From an uncultured Verrucomicrobiota bacterium (lineage in GTDB: Bacteria; Verrucomicrobiota; Verrucomicrobiia; Verrucomicrobiales; DEV007): a DNA stretch of 45,189 nt. The stretch is taken from the NCBI GenBank assembly GCA_902589825.1, contig CACIUL010000024.1, positions 1 through 45,189 on the forward strand, read 5' to 3'. Of the stretch, positions 32,430-40,292 are shown in pieces. The translations under genes and the position numbers were made by a program. The notes beneath the pieces were generated by a model. The model was not told the origin of the DNA and did no database searches. It saw only the letters and a program-made list of their open reading frames with translations. Numbering within the stretch: the stretch's first letter is position 1; each line of letters opens with the position of its first letter.

Positions 32430-34085
32430 TTACCTTGCCCCCAGCAATTCCACCATTGCCTGCCCAAGTGCATCTCCAACGAGGAAATAACTTTCGGCGT
32501 TGCCGAACCAGTGGTGACCATGACCGACATTCGGGGACTCCCTGGCAGGCCGGGCAAAGTCGGTGGTCTTGACAAAACGCACATTGCCACCCAGTTCCGG
32601 CCGCCTGCACGCAGCCGCCTGGGCTGCCCGTATCATCTTCATGGATTGACCTGCGTTCTGGCCGCCGTTACCCAGCTCTCCCACGACAACCGGCATGCCG
32701 GGAAATTGAAGGTCTCGCCGCAGGTCCTGTATCAAGTGGACCAGGTTCTGCTCATAACTGGCCCGTGCCTGGTCATCAACCATGTCGTTCCAGCCCTGAA
32801 ACCAGAAAAAACCGGTCAACTCAGGCTTGCAGCCGGCCAATGCGGGAAATTCTTCGGGAATACGGGCGATACCCTCGCGATAATCAGCAAGCATTTTCCT
32901 GTAGTATTCGCCGGTTTTTCCGCCGGCGGAAGGGGGACGAAAGTCCCTGTGCAGGCTTTTACCACCCCATGCCGTTTTAATCAGGAGCACCGTTTGCTCA
33001 AAACGATCGCCCAGCCGATGCCCTATCTGCAGCTCGGGACCGAAGTGATGGCGATCCCCATATCCGGTAAACCCGATGGAAAGGCCCCCATTCAGGACCT
33101 TCTTGCCGTCACGTATTACTGCCCGGACCATGACATCATCACGAACTGTCCAGTTGCCGCTGGAGTCTTTGAGGTGTGCATATCTCGCCGTATTCTCTGG
33201 TTGCTCCATCACCCTGGTAAGGATCCCCTTGCCACCGTTGTAGTATTTTTCATGATCGAGATCGACTACCGCCTGTCCTTCCATGTTGGATTGTCCGGCA
33301 AGCAGGAAAACCTTGATGCGGGGACCCGTTTTTTTGGATTGGGAAAATATCCACTTATAGAACTCCGGGTTGGCATATGTCCGGGTCCATGAATCATGGC
33401 CCACACCTGGATAGGAGGTAAATTTCACTTTTTTATTCCCGGCATCCTTAAGGGCATCCACAAGGATCTCGGTTTCCCTTTGTGGGACCACTCCGTCCTT
33501 GTCCCCGTGAAACGCCCATACAGGGATATCCCCGGCTTTCTTTAAATCCCCGATCCGGAAACTGCGTTGAATTTTTGAGCCAAGCCTCAAGTTCAACCTG
33601 CCAATATCGCCCCCCCCGCAGATCGGCGCAGCAGCAGCGAAAAATCCGGGATATTTTGAAATCAAATCCCAGCTGCCGTAACCGCCCATACTCAGCCCGG
33701 TCACGTAGATACGGTTCAGGTCAATTGATTTCCCATGCTCATCAATGACCTCCTTTAGCAATTGCATGAGTGTTCGCGCAATCCACCAACTCTCCGACGG
33801 GCATTGCGGGGAAATCACCACTGCATTCTTAAGTTCATCCACCTTTCCTATCAGTTTTGGCGGACCATGAACCTTTACGCGCTCGAGATTGTTACCCCTT
33901 TCGCCGGCACCATGAAGAAAAAGGAACATGGGCCACCCGCCGGCGGGTGCCTCAGCCTGCGGAACGTGCAGCCAGTAGCCGAGCTTCTGGCCGTCAACCT
34001 CCTTCTTCATCCTCTTGGCATCCTGCCCTCCAAAGGCAGATGCCAACCCAAAAGCGAAAACAATTAATAGGGAAAAACTCTTCAT
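32430..34085 (-). CDS. Double esterase: alpha/beta hydrolase fused to SGNH (SASA-type) acetylesterase
   Basis: 551 residues with signal peptide (LLIVFAFGLASAFG). The first half is an alpha/beta hydrolase: FLHGAGERGNN (oxyanion), YVTGLSMGGYGSWD (Ser about 137), HGDKDGVVPQ (Asp) and GVGHDSWT (His). The second half starts near residue 275 with VFLLAGQSNMEGQA (block I of the sialate O-acetylesterase-like DUF303/SASA family), then TAWGGKSL, GFFWFQGWNDMVDD and near the C-terminus GHHWFGNAESYFLVG (catalytic His). Both halves would deacetylate or hydrolyse ester groups on polysaccharides. The two units normally occur as separate proteins. It is divergent from msrA. Confidence 0.88.
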   Translation of the reverse strand: MKSFSLLIVFAFGLASAFGGQDAKRMKKEVDGQKLGYWLHVPQAEAPAGGWPMFLFLHGAGERGNNLERVKVHGPPKLIGKVDELKNAVVISPQCPSESWWIARTLMQLLKEVIDEHGKSIDLNRIYVTGLSMGGYGSWDLISKYPGFFAAAAPICGGGDIGRLNLRLGSKIQRSFRIGDLKKAGDIPVWAFHGDKDGVVPQRETEILVDALKDAGNKKVKFTSYPGVGHDSWTRTYANPEFYKWIFSQSKKTGPRIKVFLLAGQSNMEGQAVVDLDHEKYYNGGKGILTRVMEQPENTARYAHLKDSSGNWTVRDDVMVRAVIRDGKKVLNGGLSIGFTGYGDRHHFGPELQIGHRLGDRFEQTVLLIKTAWGGKSLHRDFRPPSAGGKTGEYYRKMLADYREGIARIPEEFPALAGCKPELTGFFWFQGWNDMVDDQARASYEQNLVHLIQDLRRDLQFPGMPVVVGELGNGGQNAGQSMKMIRAAQAAACRRPELGGNVRFVKTTDFARPARESPNVGHGHHWFGNAESYFLVGDALGQAMVELLGAR

Positions 34086-34147
34086 GTTAGTAGACTAGGT
34101 GCACTGAATCTCCATGTTGCCAAGCAATATGAATACCTCAGGTGGCA

Positions 34148-34176
34148 TTGACTTATCGATCCCATGCTGAGATATT
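34148..34176 (+). promoter_or_regulatory. Candidate sigma-70-type promoter of msrA
   Basis: TTGACT (34148-34153) and GATATT (34171-34176) with a 17-nt spacer, ending 23 nt before the msrA ATG. Spacing is optimal and the -35 differs by one base from TTGACA. Confidence 0.5.
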
Positions 34177-34199
34177 AAAGCAACAATATCTAAGATATC

Positions 34200-34865
34200 A
34201 TGATCCGAAAAGCCTCAAGAATTACTGCTGTAATGCTGGCCACAGCTGCTTTTGTTATTGCCGGGCCGGCGTTCCTCGGAGGAAAAAAAGTGAAACCTAT
34301 CGATCCCGTTACACCTGATAAAATATCAAAGGAGGAAAGTGCCAAGCTGGAAACCGTTGACCTTGGTGCCGGGTGCTTCTGGTGCATTGAAGCAGTACTG
34401 GAAAGGATTAAGGGTGTAAAGTCCGTCGAATCCGGCTACATGGGCGGCATCATCAAGAACCCCACCTACAGGCAAATATGCACCGGAACCACCGGGCATG
34501 CGGAAATCGTCAGGGTAAAGTTTGACCCAAAGACCCTTTCCTTCCCGCAACTGCTGGAGGTCTTCTGGGAGCTGCATGACCCAACCACGCTCAATCGCCA
34601 GGGAAGAGACGAGGGGACACAATACCGCTCGGCTATCTTCTATCACAGCGAGGATCAAAAAAAGGCTGCTGAGGTATCCAAGGCCAAAAAAGACAAGTCC
34701 GGGAAATTCAAAAATCCCATCGTCACGGAAATCACCAAGGTAAGCACCTTCTACGCGGCCGAGGACTATCATCAGGATTATTTCGAGGCTAACAAGAATG
34801 CGCCTTATTGCCGCGTTGTCATCTGGCCCAAGCTGGCAAAGCTGGGGCTGCTCAAAGAGGAGTAG
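34200..34865 (+). CDS. msrA: Exported peptide-methionine (S)-S-oxide reductase
   Basis: 221 residues. A signal peptide-like start (ITAVMLATAAFVIAGPAF) and a short linker precede the MsrA domain. Active site GAGCFWCIEAVLERIKGV (catalytic Cys in C-F-W-C), then SGYMGGIIKNPTYRQICTG, TGHAEIVRVKFDP, FWELHDPTTLNRQGRDEGTQ, YRSAIFYHSEDQ and AEDYHQDYF. A later Cys in NAPYCRVVIWPKL is the likely resolving residue. It reduces methionine S-sulfoxide in exported proteins. No msrB is fused or adjacent. The active-site residue is a normal Cys codon, not TGA. Confidence 0.92.
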   Translation: MIRKASRITAVMLATAAFVIAGPAFLGGKKVKPIDPVTPDKISKEESAKLETVDLGAGCFWCIEAVLERIKGVKSVESGYMGGIIKNPTYRQICTGTTGHAEIVRVKFDPKTLSFPQLLEVFWELHDPTTLNRQGRDEGTQYRSAIFYHSEDQKKAAEVSKAKKDKSGKFKNPIVTEITKVSTFYAAEDYHQDYFEANKNAPYCRVVIWPKLAKLGLLKEE

Positions 34866-34976
34866 GTTACCCGACCTTGATACCCCGCGGGAAGGCATCG
34901 TGAATCATATCGCGACCCCTTAGCAAAACCTTCTCCATGAGGGATGCATTGCATGAATGCATCCAGGTAAATAATT

Positions 34977-36713
34977 ATGATTTCGATAAACAAACCCATG
35001 AAACCCAATCTTGTCCTTACCTTCTTCCTTCTGTGCTTCACTGTATCTCTTCCTGCCGCTGCACGGCCGAATGTCATCCTGATCATGGGTGATGACATGG
35101 GCATTTCCGACCTTGGATGCTACGGCAGCGAAATTGAGACGCCGGTTCTTGATCAACTCGCAGCAGGCGGCCTGCGATTCACGCAGTTCTACAATACCGC
35201 ACGATGCTGCCCGACAAGGGCCTCTCTTTTAAGTGGTCTCTATCCGCATCAGGCAGGGATTGGCTGGATGATGACAGACCGGGGACATCCAGGTTACCGG
35301 GGGGAACTCAATCGCGAATGCGTGACCATTGCCGAGGCCCTGAAATCCGCAGGCTATGGCACATACATGGCCGGGAAATGGCATGTTACCAAGCATGTGT
35401 CACCGGAAGGACCAAAGGATAACTGGCCGACCCAGCGTGGTTTTGATCGGTTTTACGGCACCATCCATGGAGCCGGATCACTGTGGGATCCCAACTCCCT
35501 GACCCGCGACAATACACAGATCGCCCCGGATAGTGACCCCGAGTATACCCCGGAAAAAGATTGGTTTTACACCGATGCCATTGCCGACCAGACAGTGCGC
35601 TACATCAACGAGCATGTCGCGGCAAAGCCCGACTCTCCTTTTTTCTGTTATGTCTCATTTACCGCGGCGCACTGGCCCATGCATGCACGAGAGGAAACCA
35701 TTGCTAAATACAAGGGAAAATATGATGCCGGATACAAGGTCATCAGGGAAGCACGTTTCAAGAAAATGAAAGAGCTGGGCATCATTAAGAAAGATGCAGA
35801 GCTTTCGCCCCAGGCATGGAAATGGGGCAGCGTGAAGGAGGAGGAATGGGAAATCCGCTGCATGGAGGTTTATGCCGCAATGGTTGATGAAATGGACCAA
35901 GGCATAGGAAAAATCGTGGAAAGCGTCAAGAAGGCGGGACAACTGGACAATACCCTGATTTTCTTCCTGCAGGACAACGGGGGGTGCGCGGAGGCATACG
36001 GGCGAAGAGGAAAGTTCCAGCCACGGCCTGAAAAGCCGACCCTGCCCGCGATGAAAAAGGGGGAACTGCAGACCCGCATGCAGCCACGGCAGACACGGGA
36101 CGGTTATCCTGTGCGCACCGGGGCAGGCGTCATGCCCGGGCCGGCAGACACCTACATTGGATACGGAATGGGATGGGCCAATGTTTCAAACACGCCCTTC
36201 CGTGAATACAAGCACTGGGTGCATGAGGGAGGCATCAGCACCCCCCTTGTAGCGCATTGGCCTGCCGGCATCAAGCGCAAGGGACAACTTGAGCACCAGC
36301 CAGGTCACCTGATTGATATCATGGCCACCTGCGTGGAACTCGGAAAGGTGAATTATCCCAAGGAATTTAACGGCAAAAAAATTAAACCGCTGGAAGGGCG
36401 CAGCCTGGTGAGCGCCTTTAACGGGAAAACCATCAAACGCGATGCCATTTACTGGGAACATGAGGGAAATATTGCCATCCGCAAAGGGGAATGGAAACTG
36501 GTCGCCAAGGAAAACCGGCCATGGGAACTCTACAATATTGCCATGGATCGCGCTGAAGTTCATGACCTGGCAAAAGACAAGCCTGTGCTCGTTAAGCAAC
36601 TTTCCGAGCAATTCCAGGCCTATGCGGATCGTGCCAATGTATCCCCCGTGGGCACATGGCGAGGCAAGCCAAGGGTTAAAAAAAAACCAGTAAAAAAGAA
36701 CACTTCCAGCTAA
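34977..36713 (+). CDS. Sulfatase (type I, formylglycine-dependent); ends early at a -1 frameshift site
   Basis: 578 residues; an ATG at 34998 giving a cleaner signal peptide (LVLTFFLLCFTVSLPAAA) is an equally possible start. Type I sulfatase motifs: NVILIMGDDMG (metal Asp pair), ARCCPTRASLLSG (C-x-P-x-R, formylglycine Cys77 from the first ATG), YMAGKWHV, FFLQDNGGCAE (Asp-Asn) and HEGGISTPLVAHWP. The catalytic domain is complete, but the usual C-terminal LamG-like tail of these verrucomicrobial arylsulfatases lies downstream in the -1 frame. The reading frame ends with a Lys-rich stretch (RVKKKPVKKNTSS) directly after two A-runs. Probable role: desulfation of polysaccharides in the periplasm. 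Confidence 0.9.
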   Translation: MISINKPMKPNLVLTFFLLCFTVSLPAAARPNVILIMGDDMGISDLGCYGSEIETPVLDQLAAGGLRFTQFYNTARCCPTRASLLSGLYPHQAGIGWMMTDRGHPGYRGELNRECVTIAEALKSAGYGTYMAGKWHVTKHVSPEGPKDNWPTQRGFDRFYGTIHGAGSLWDPNSLTRDNTQIAPDSDPEYTPEKDWFYTDAIADQTVRYINEHVAAKPDSPFFCYVSFTAAHWPMHAREETIAKYKGKYDAGYKVIREARFKKMKELGIIKKDAELSPQAWKWGSVKEEEWEIRCMEVYAAMVDEMDQGIGKIVESVKKAGQLDNTLIFFLQDNGGCAEAYGRRGKFQPRPEKPTLPAMKKGELQTRMQPRQTRDGYPVRTGAGVMPGPADTYIGYGMGWANVSNTPFREYKHWVHEGGISTPLVAHWPAGIKRKGQLEHQPGHLIDIMATCVELGKVNYPKEFNGKKIKPLEGRSLVSAFNGKTIKRDAIYWEHEGNIAIRKGEWKLVAKENRPWELYNIAMDRAEVHDLAKDKPVLVKQLSEQFQAYADRANVSPVGTWRGKPRVKKKPVKKNTSS

Positions 36714-36719
36714 AGGAAG
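36680..36719 (+). other. Putative -1 ribosomal frameshift site (two in-register A-runs)
   Basis: In the sulfatase frame there are two slippery heptamers in correct register: A_AAA_AAA at 36680-36686 and A_AAA_AAG at 36692-36698, the latter identical to the E. coli dnaX signal. A small hairpin CTTCC/GGAAG (36703-36707 with 36715-36719) starts 4 nt after the second, and an AGGG Shine-Dalgarno-like stretch lies at 36672-36675. The zero-frame stop is 13 nt downstream at 36711. A -1 shift here joins the sulfatase to the next reading frame. A one-base homopolymer sequencing or assembly error would look the same. Confidence 0.55.
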
Positions 36720-37825
36720 GTGACCGACTTGCCCAGGAGGAAGCTCCCAATATTGCCGGCCGGGGAATCCTCCTGGAGGGGGCAGTAAAATCCAGCGATC
36801 CAAATGGGGTTATCATTGCCCAGGGAGGAGACGCCCATGGATTTGCCCTGATCCTTGATAAAGGACACCTTTGTTACTTAACCTGCGTTAACGGCAAGGT
36901 CAGCAAAATCCGGACAGGATCTCCCCTGTCTGGTTTCAATTTCAAGTTTCGCTGCGAGATGACGAAACTGGGTAATGTGACACTGCAGGTAAACGGCAGG
37001 CAGGTTGCCAAGGGTAAAGTGCTTCCCTTGAAAACCATGCCTATCGATGGGCTTGCCGTATCATCGGATCCGGGTGGCACAGTGGGTGATTATGACGCGG
37101 ACCACCCACTTGACGGGAACATCCAGATGACACTCCAACTGCTTCCGCCAGTGGCAAAGAATAGCGGAAAACCGTCATCGACCCAGTCTCCCAAGCAGGG
37201 AAAAAGCAGAGGTCCACTCTCTCCCATTGAAGACGAACCCGGTCTGCCACGGGTCTTGCTTATAGGGGATTCCATCTCTATCGGCTACACACTGCCAGTA
37301 CGCAACCTGCTGAAAGGCAAGGCAAACATTCACCGCCCGCCCACCAATTGTGCCTCTACAAAACATGGCCTTGCAGGGATTGACGAATGGCTCGGGGAGG
37401 GCAAATGGGACGTCATCCATTTCAACTGGGGATTGCATGACTTGAAATACATGGGGCCTAACGGCGAGAATCTCGCGGACCCAAAAAACCCGGCCAATTC
37501 CCAACAGGTACCCATCCGGCAATACAGCGAAAACCTTGCCAAGCTGGTAAAGCGACTTAAGCAAACCGGGGCAAAACTGATATGGAGAAACACGACTCCC
37601 GTTCCCGAGGGGGCAAAGGGACGAGTCGTGGGTGATGCCATGAAATACAATGCAGTGGCCGCATTGGTAATGTCAGAAAACGGGATTACCACCAATGATT
37701 TATATCGTTTCTCAAAGGCACGCTGGAATCAGATTGGCAGAAAGGCCAATGTTCACTTCACGACCGAAGGATCTCTGGCACTGGCAGGGCAGGTCGCAGA
37801 ATCAATCCTCGACCAATTGAAATAA
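36680..37825 (+). CDS. LamG-like and SGNH-hydrolase extension of the sulfatase (-1 frame)
   Basis: This frame opens after a TAA at 36677-36679. There is no ATG, GTG or TTG before 36959, yet the preceding 90 codons clearly code for protein: LKEGDRLAQEEAPNIAGRGI, VIIAQGGDAHGFALILD, and VLPLKTMPIDGLAVSSDPGG, the LamG-like tail usually found at the end of PVC arylsulfatases. After a Ser/Pro/Lys linker comes an SGNH hydrolase: RVLLIGDSISIGYT (block I), GLAGIDEWLGEGKWDVIHFN, WGLHDLKYMG and ANVHFTTEGSLALAGQ (catalytic His). It has no signal peptide of its own. It is therefore most likely expressed only as a fusion by a -1 frameshift, or the gene is a single one with an indel. An independent start at 36959 would cut the LamG-like domain. 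Confidence 0.75.
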   Translation, partial: KKTSKKEHFQLKEGDRLAQEEAPNIAGRGILLEGAVKSSDPNGVIIAQGGDAHGFALILDKGHLCYLTCVNGKVSKIRTGSPLSGFNFKFRCEMTKLGNVTLQVNGRQVAKGKVLPLKTMPIDGLAVSSDPGGTVGDYDADHPLDGNIQMTLQLLPPVAKNSGKPSSTQSPKQGKSRGPLSPIEDEPGLPRVLLIGDSISIGYTLPVRNLLKGKANIHRPPTNCASTKHGLAGIDEWLGEGKWDVIHFNWGLHDLKYMGPNGENLADPKNPANSQQVPIRQYSENLAKLVKRLKQTGAKLIWRNTTPVPEGAKGRVVGDAMKYNAVAALVMSENGITTNDLYRFSKARWNQIGRKANVHFTTEGSLALAGQVAESILDQLK

Positions 37826-37841
37826 ACAGCATGCCGCGGCA

Positions 37842-39191
37842 TCAAGCTCCTGTATTCCTGATGCAGTACAGGTGATGAAGTGTGCGGATAATGAGACAAT
37901 CCCCGGCAACAGCCGGTGTCGACATGATCATTTCGCCCAGTTCATTGCGACCAAGCATCCTGAAGGCATCTCCCGCCTCAACAACGACGGTTTCCCCCCT
38001 TTCCCCGAAACAGAATATCCTGCCATTATAAGCCAGCGGGGATGCAGTGAACTTTGCCGACTTTCCGAGGCGTTGACGGTCATAAATCACCTTTCCTGTT
38101 TTCGCCTCATAACAGCTGAGCAGGCCACGGTCCAGCAGCACATAAACCCGTCCATCATAAAGGACGGGAGTTGGCATATATGGTGCTCCTTTCTTCTGGC
38201 ACCAGGCAATGAACCTGTTGGCGTTCTCATCAGGGCCAAGGCTGATATCCCCTTTGGCACCGGGCCTGATGGCAAAGAATGGCTTCCGCCTGTCCCCCAC
38301 GTATCCTGAACATAAAAAAAGAAGGTCGCCCTCAGCAAACGGGCTCGGCACGGTAATTTGTGACAATCCCTTAAGCGTCCAGAGCACCTTGCCATCAAGG
38401 TCGTAGGACCTGGTCCTGCCCGTTCCCGGCGTAATGATCTCGGTTCTTAAACTGTTTTCCCAGACGAAAGGCGGAGACCAATTGCTGGGCTCATCCCGGC
38501 TCCTGGTCCAGATTACGGATCCACTCTTTTTATCAAGCGCAGTTAAAAATGACTGTTCCTCATTATCGTTTACAACGTAAATCCTCTCCTTATGGAGGAA
38601 AGGGGAAGCCGCAGTGCCCCATCCTAGGCGTGTCTTGACAGGCTTCCATCGATAATCCCAGATCCTTTTCCCCTCCATATCGAAGGCAAACAACCCCACA
38701 TTACCGAAATAGGCGTACACTCTCTCTCCATCAGTGACAGGCGTCTCCGAGGCATAAGAATTCTTCAGGTGACGGGCATGGGCGGGAATACCCTTGTGCA
38801 CTGTCCTACTCCACATGGTCTTGCCCGTTTTCAAATCCAGACAGATCACCTTCCATTCGTGAATGTCCCTGGGGGCAGGACGCTCACCGCCAAAGTAAAG
38901 CCCCTCCTTGATTTTCTCGGTCTTGCCGGAATTTAGCGCAGTGGTAAGAAAGATGCGCTCACCCCATACACAAGGGCAGGACCACCCCATGCCATCAACA
39001 GGAACTTTCCATGCCACATTCTCTTCCTTGCTCCATTTTTCCGGCAACGAAGGGTTTTCCGCGATACCCATGGCACCCGGACCGCGAAACTGCGGCCAAT
39101 TCATCACCTCACCCGCGTAACCACTAAAGCTAAGGATGAAGATGAAAAGCCAGATGAAGCCGTGCATTCGTTTTTTGCTGTCCTTTTTCAT
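37842..39191 (-). CDS. Secreted PQQ-like beta-propeller repeat protein
   Basis: 449 residues with a signal peptide (FIWLFIFILSFSGYAGE). The start of the mature part reads WPQFRGPGAMGIAENPSLPE and EKWSKEENVAWKVPVDGMGW, the usual first repeat of PQQ_2 propellers in Planctomycetes and Verrucomicrobia. Further blades: VICLDLKTGKTMWSRTVHKG, TPVTDGERVYAYFGNVGLFA, FLTALDKKSGSVIWTRSRDE, RSYDLDGKVLWTLKGL, TPVLYDGRVYVLLDRGLLSC, YEAKTGKVIYDRQRLGKSAK. Such proteins are outer-membrane-associated or periplasmic and lack enzyme residues that I can recognise. The terminator at 39204-39237 separates it from the upstream His-rich gene. Confidence 0.9.
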   Translation of the reverse strand: MKKDSKKRMHGFIWLFIFILSFSGYAGEVMNWPQFRGPGAMGIAENPSLPEKWSKEENVAWKVPVDGMGWSCPCVWGERIFLTTALNSGKTEKIKEGLYFGGERPAPRDIHEWKVICLDLKTGKTMWSRTVHKGIPAHARHLKNSYASETPVTDGERVYAYFGNVGLFAFDMEGKRIWDYRWKPVKTRLGWGTAASPFLHKERIYVVNDNEEQSFLTALDKKSGSVIWTRSRDEPSNWSPPFVWENSLRTEIITPGTGRTRSYDLDGKVLWTLKGLSQITVPSPFAEGDLLFLCSGYVGDRRKPFFAIRPGAKGDISLGPDENANRFIAWCQKKGAPYMPTPVLYDGRVYVLLDRGLLSCYEAKTGKVIYDRQRLGKSAKFTASPLAYNGRIFCFGERGETVVVEAGDAFRMLGRNELGEMIMSTPAVAGDCLIIRTLHHLYCIRNTGA

Positions 39192-39203
39192 GCCTGATCC
39201 TGC

Positions 39204-39237
39204 AAAAAAGGCGCACCTGCTCCCAAGTGCGCCTTTT
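39204..39237 (-). terminator. Rho-independent terminator of the His-rich repeat gene
   Basis: 11-bp perfect stem: AAAAGGCGCAC (39206-39216) and GTGCGCCTTTT (39227-39237), loop of 10 nt. On the minus strand the stem ends in T4 and continues with TT (six T in all). It lies 20 nt after the stop of the gene at 39258-40043 and 13 nt before the next ATG. On the plus strand the stem also ends in TTTT, so it may work both ways. Confidence 0.85.
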
Positions 39238-39257
39238 GAATGGATTGTTTGTATGCC

Positions 39258-40043
39258 CTAGCGTCCGCGACGATTCCTCTCAGGTTCACGATGACCACGG
39301 TGCTCTCGCTCCCCATGGTGCTCTCGCTCCCCATGGTTTTTCGCACCATGATCCTCGCCACGTAAACGGGCAATCTCCCGGTGAAGTTCACCGATAGCAC
39401 GTCGCATTTCATGCATATGCCGCATCATTTCTTGCAATTGCCTCTCAAGTTGGTCAACACGGTCGCCCCCGTGCTCTTCACGCTGCCCATGTCCCCTTTC
39501 ATGATGCTCGCGCTCCCCATGACGCTCCCCGTGTTCCCTTTCATGACGCTCACGATCCCCATGACGCTCTCCGTGTTCCCTCTCATGACGCTCACGATCC
39601 CCATGACGCTCCCCGCGCTCCCTCTCATGATGCTCACGGTCTCCGCGATGCTCCTGATTCCCATGCCCGCCTTCATGGCGTTGACCCTCTCTGCGATGCA
39701 TCTCACGCATCTCGTGCATCAGTTTCTCGGCCCGCTCGCGATCGCCTGCTTGCATTGCCTTGCCAACCTCTCTTCGCAACTCAAGCATACGACGCTCCAG
39801 TTGATTGCCACGATTATCGCGCTCCCCATGGCGTTCACGCTCGCCTCCCCGGTGTTCAGCATCGCCGCGATGCTCAGGACCCCCGCGATGAGGTCGATCT
39901 TGCCTCGGCTTTTCCTTGTCTGAATGCTTTTTATCCTCCGCATGAACCGTTGCAGCAGAAGATACACAAAGGCAAAACAGGCAAAGGAAAGCAAATGCCC
40001 GGTTCAGGCCGTTGACTTTTTTTCTTGGAGTGATCACGAACAT
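39258..40043 (-). CDS. Secreted His/Arg/Glu-rich repeat protein
   Basis: 261 residues from the ATG at 40041-40043 (an earlier ATG in the open frame at 40140 would put 33 unusual residues before the signal peptide). Signal peptide FAFLCLFCLCVSSAATVHA. The mature protein is extremely polar: a RPHRGGPEHRGDAEHRG stretch, then a coiled-coil-like helix (LERRMLELRREVGKAMQAGD, RAEKLMHEMREMHRREG), three tandem 14-residue units of the type GERHGDRERHEREH, a second helix (QLERQLQEMMRHMHEMRRAI) and a final HGEREHHGEREHRGHRE tail. The many His residues suggest metal (Ni, Cu or Zn) binding or a periplasmic buffer; there is no direct evidence. Expressed alone, with its own promoter and terminator. Confidence 0.78.
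   Translation of the reverse strand: MFVITPRKKVNGLNRAFAFLCLFCLCVSSAATVHAEDKKHSDKEKPRQDRPHRGGPEHRGDAEHRGGERERHGERDNRGNQLERRMLELRREVGKAMQAGDRERAEKLMHEMREMHRREGQRHEGGHGNQEHRGDREHHERERGERHGDRERHEREHGERHGDRERHEREHGERHGEREHHERGHGQREEHGGDRVDQLERQLQEMMRHMHEMRRAIGELHREIARLRGEDHGAKNHGEREHHGEREHRGHREPERNRRGR
39515..39640 (-). repeat. Three tandem 42-bp repeats within the His-rich gene
   Basis: Units at 39515-39556, 39557-39598 and 39599-39640, each beginning CCCCATGACGCTC on the plus strand, with a few substitutions. Each codes for 14 residues. Length variation by slippage between strains is likely. Confidence 0.85.
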
Positions 40044-40122
40044 TTTTTCTCTGGTAATAAGGTTTAAAGAACCCGTGGTGAAAGATTGATGATATTCTAT
40101 TATCCAAACCCGGGCGGCTGTT

Positions 40123-40151
40123 ATTATAACCCAACTGACCATGGATGTCCC
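40123..40151 (-). promoter_or_regulatory. Candidate promoter of the His-rich repeat gene
   Basis: On the minus strand GGGACA (40151-40146) and TATAAT (40128-40123) are separated by 17 nt. The -10 is a perfect consensus. Transcription would start near 40116, leaving about 70 nt of leader before the ATG at 40043. Confidence 0.4.
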
Positions 40152-40220
40152 GGCATTTAACTTTCATTAACAAACCTCCGGATTTGGCATCAACTGATGG
40201 CCTCTACACCGCTCCAGGCT

Positions 40221-40249
40221 TTGACAATGACTTAACCCCTGCGATTATT
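40221..40249 (+). promoter_or_regulatory. Candidate promoter of the second sulfatase gene
   Basis: TTGACA at 40221-40226, a perfect -35, followed after 17 nt by ATTATT (40244-40249), a moderate -10. It lies 43 nt upstream of the sulfatase ATG at 40293. Confidence 0.4.
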
Positions 40250-40292
40250 TCATTCCACAAAACACCTATTCTTTTAACCTTTGGTAAAGATC

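Noticed and set aside
32313..33392. 359-residue open frame on the plus strand
   Set aside because: It lies wholly opposite the double-esterase gene, whose two active-site sets are clear. The plus-strand product has no domain, signal or sensible composition.
36959..37825. Independent SGNH hydrolase gene starting at ATG 36959
   Set aside because: The ATG lies inside the LamG-like domain, there is no signal peptide, and coding sequence continues upstream without a start codon to the frameshift site.
39515..39640. Possible CRISPR array
   Set aside because: The units are directly tandem with no unique spacers and are in frame within a coding gene.
39381..39923. 180-residue plus-strand frame with hydrophobic repeats
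   Set aside because: It is the complement of the His-rich repeats; hydrophobic appearance comes from the repeat codons read in reverse.
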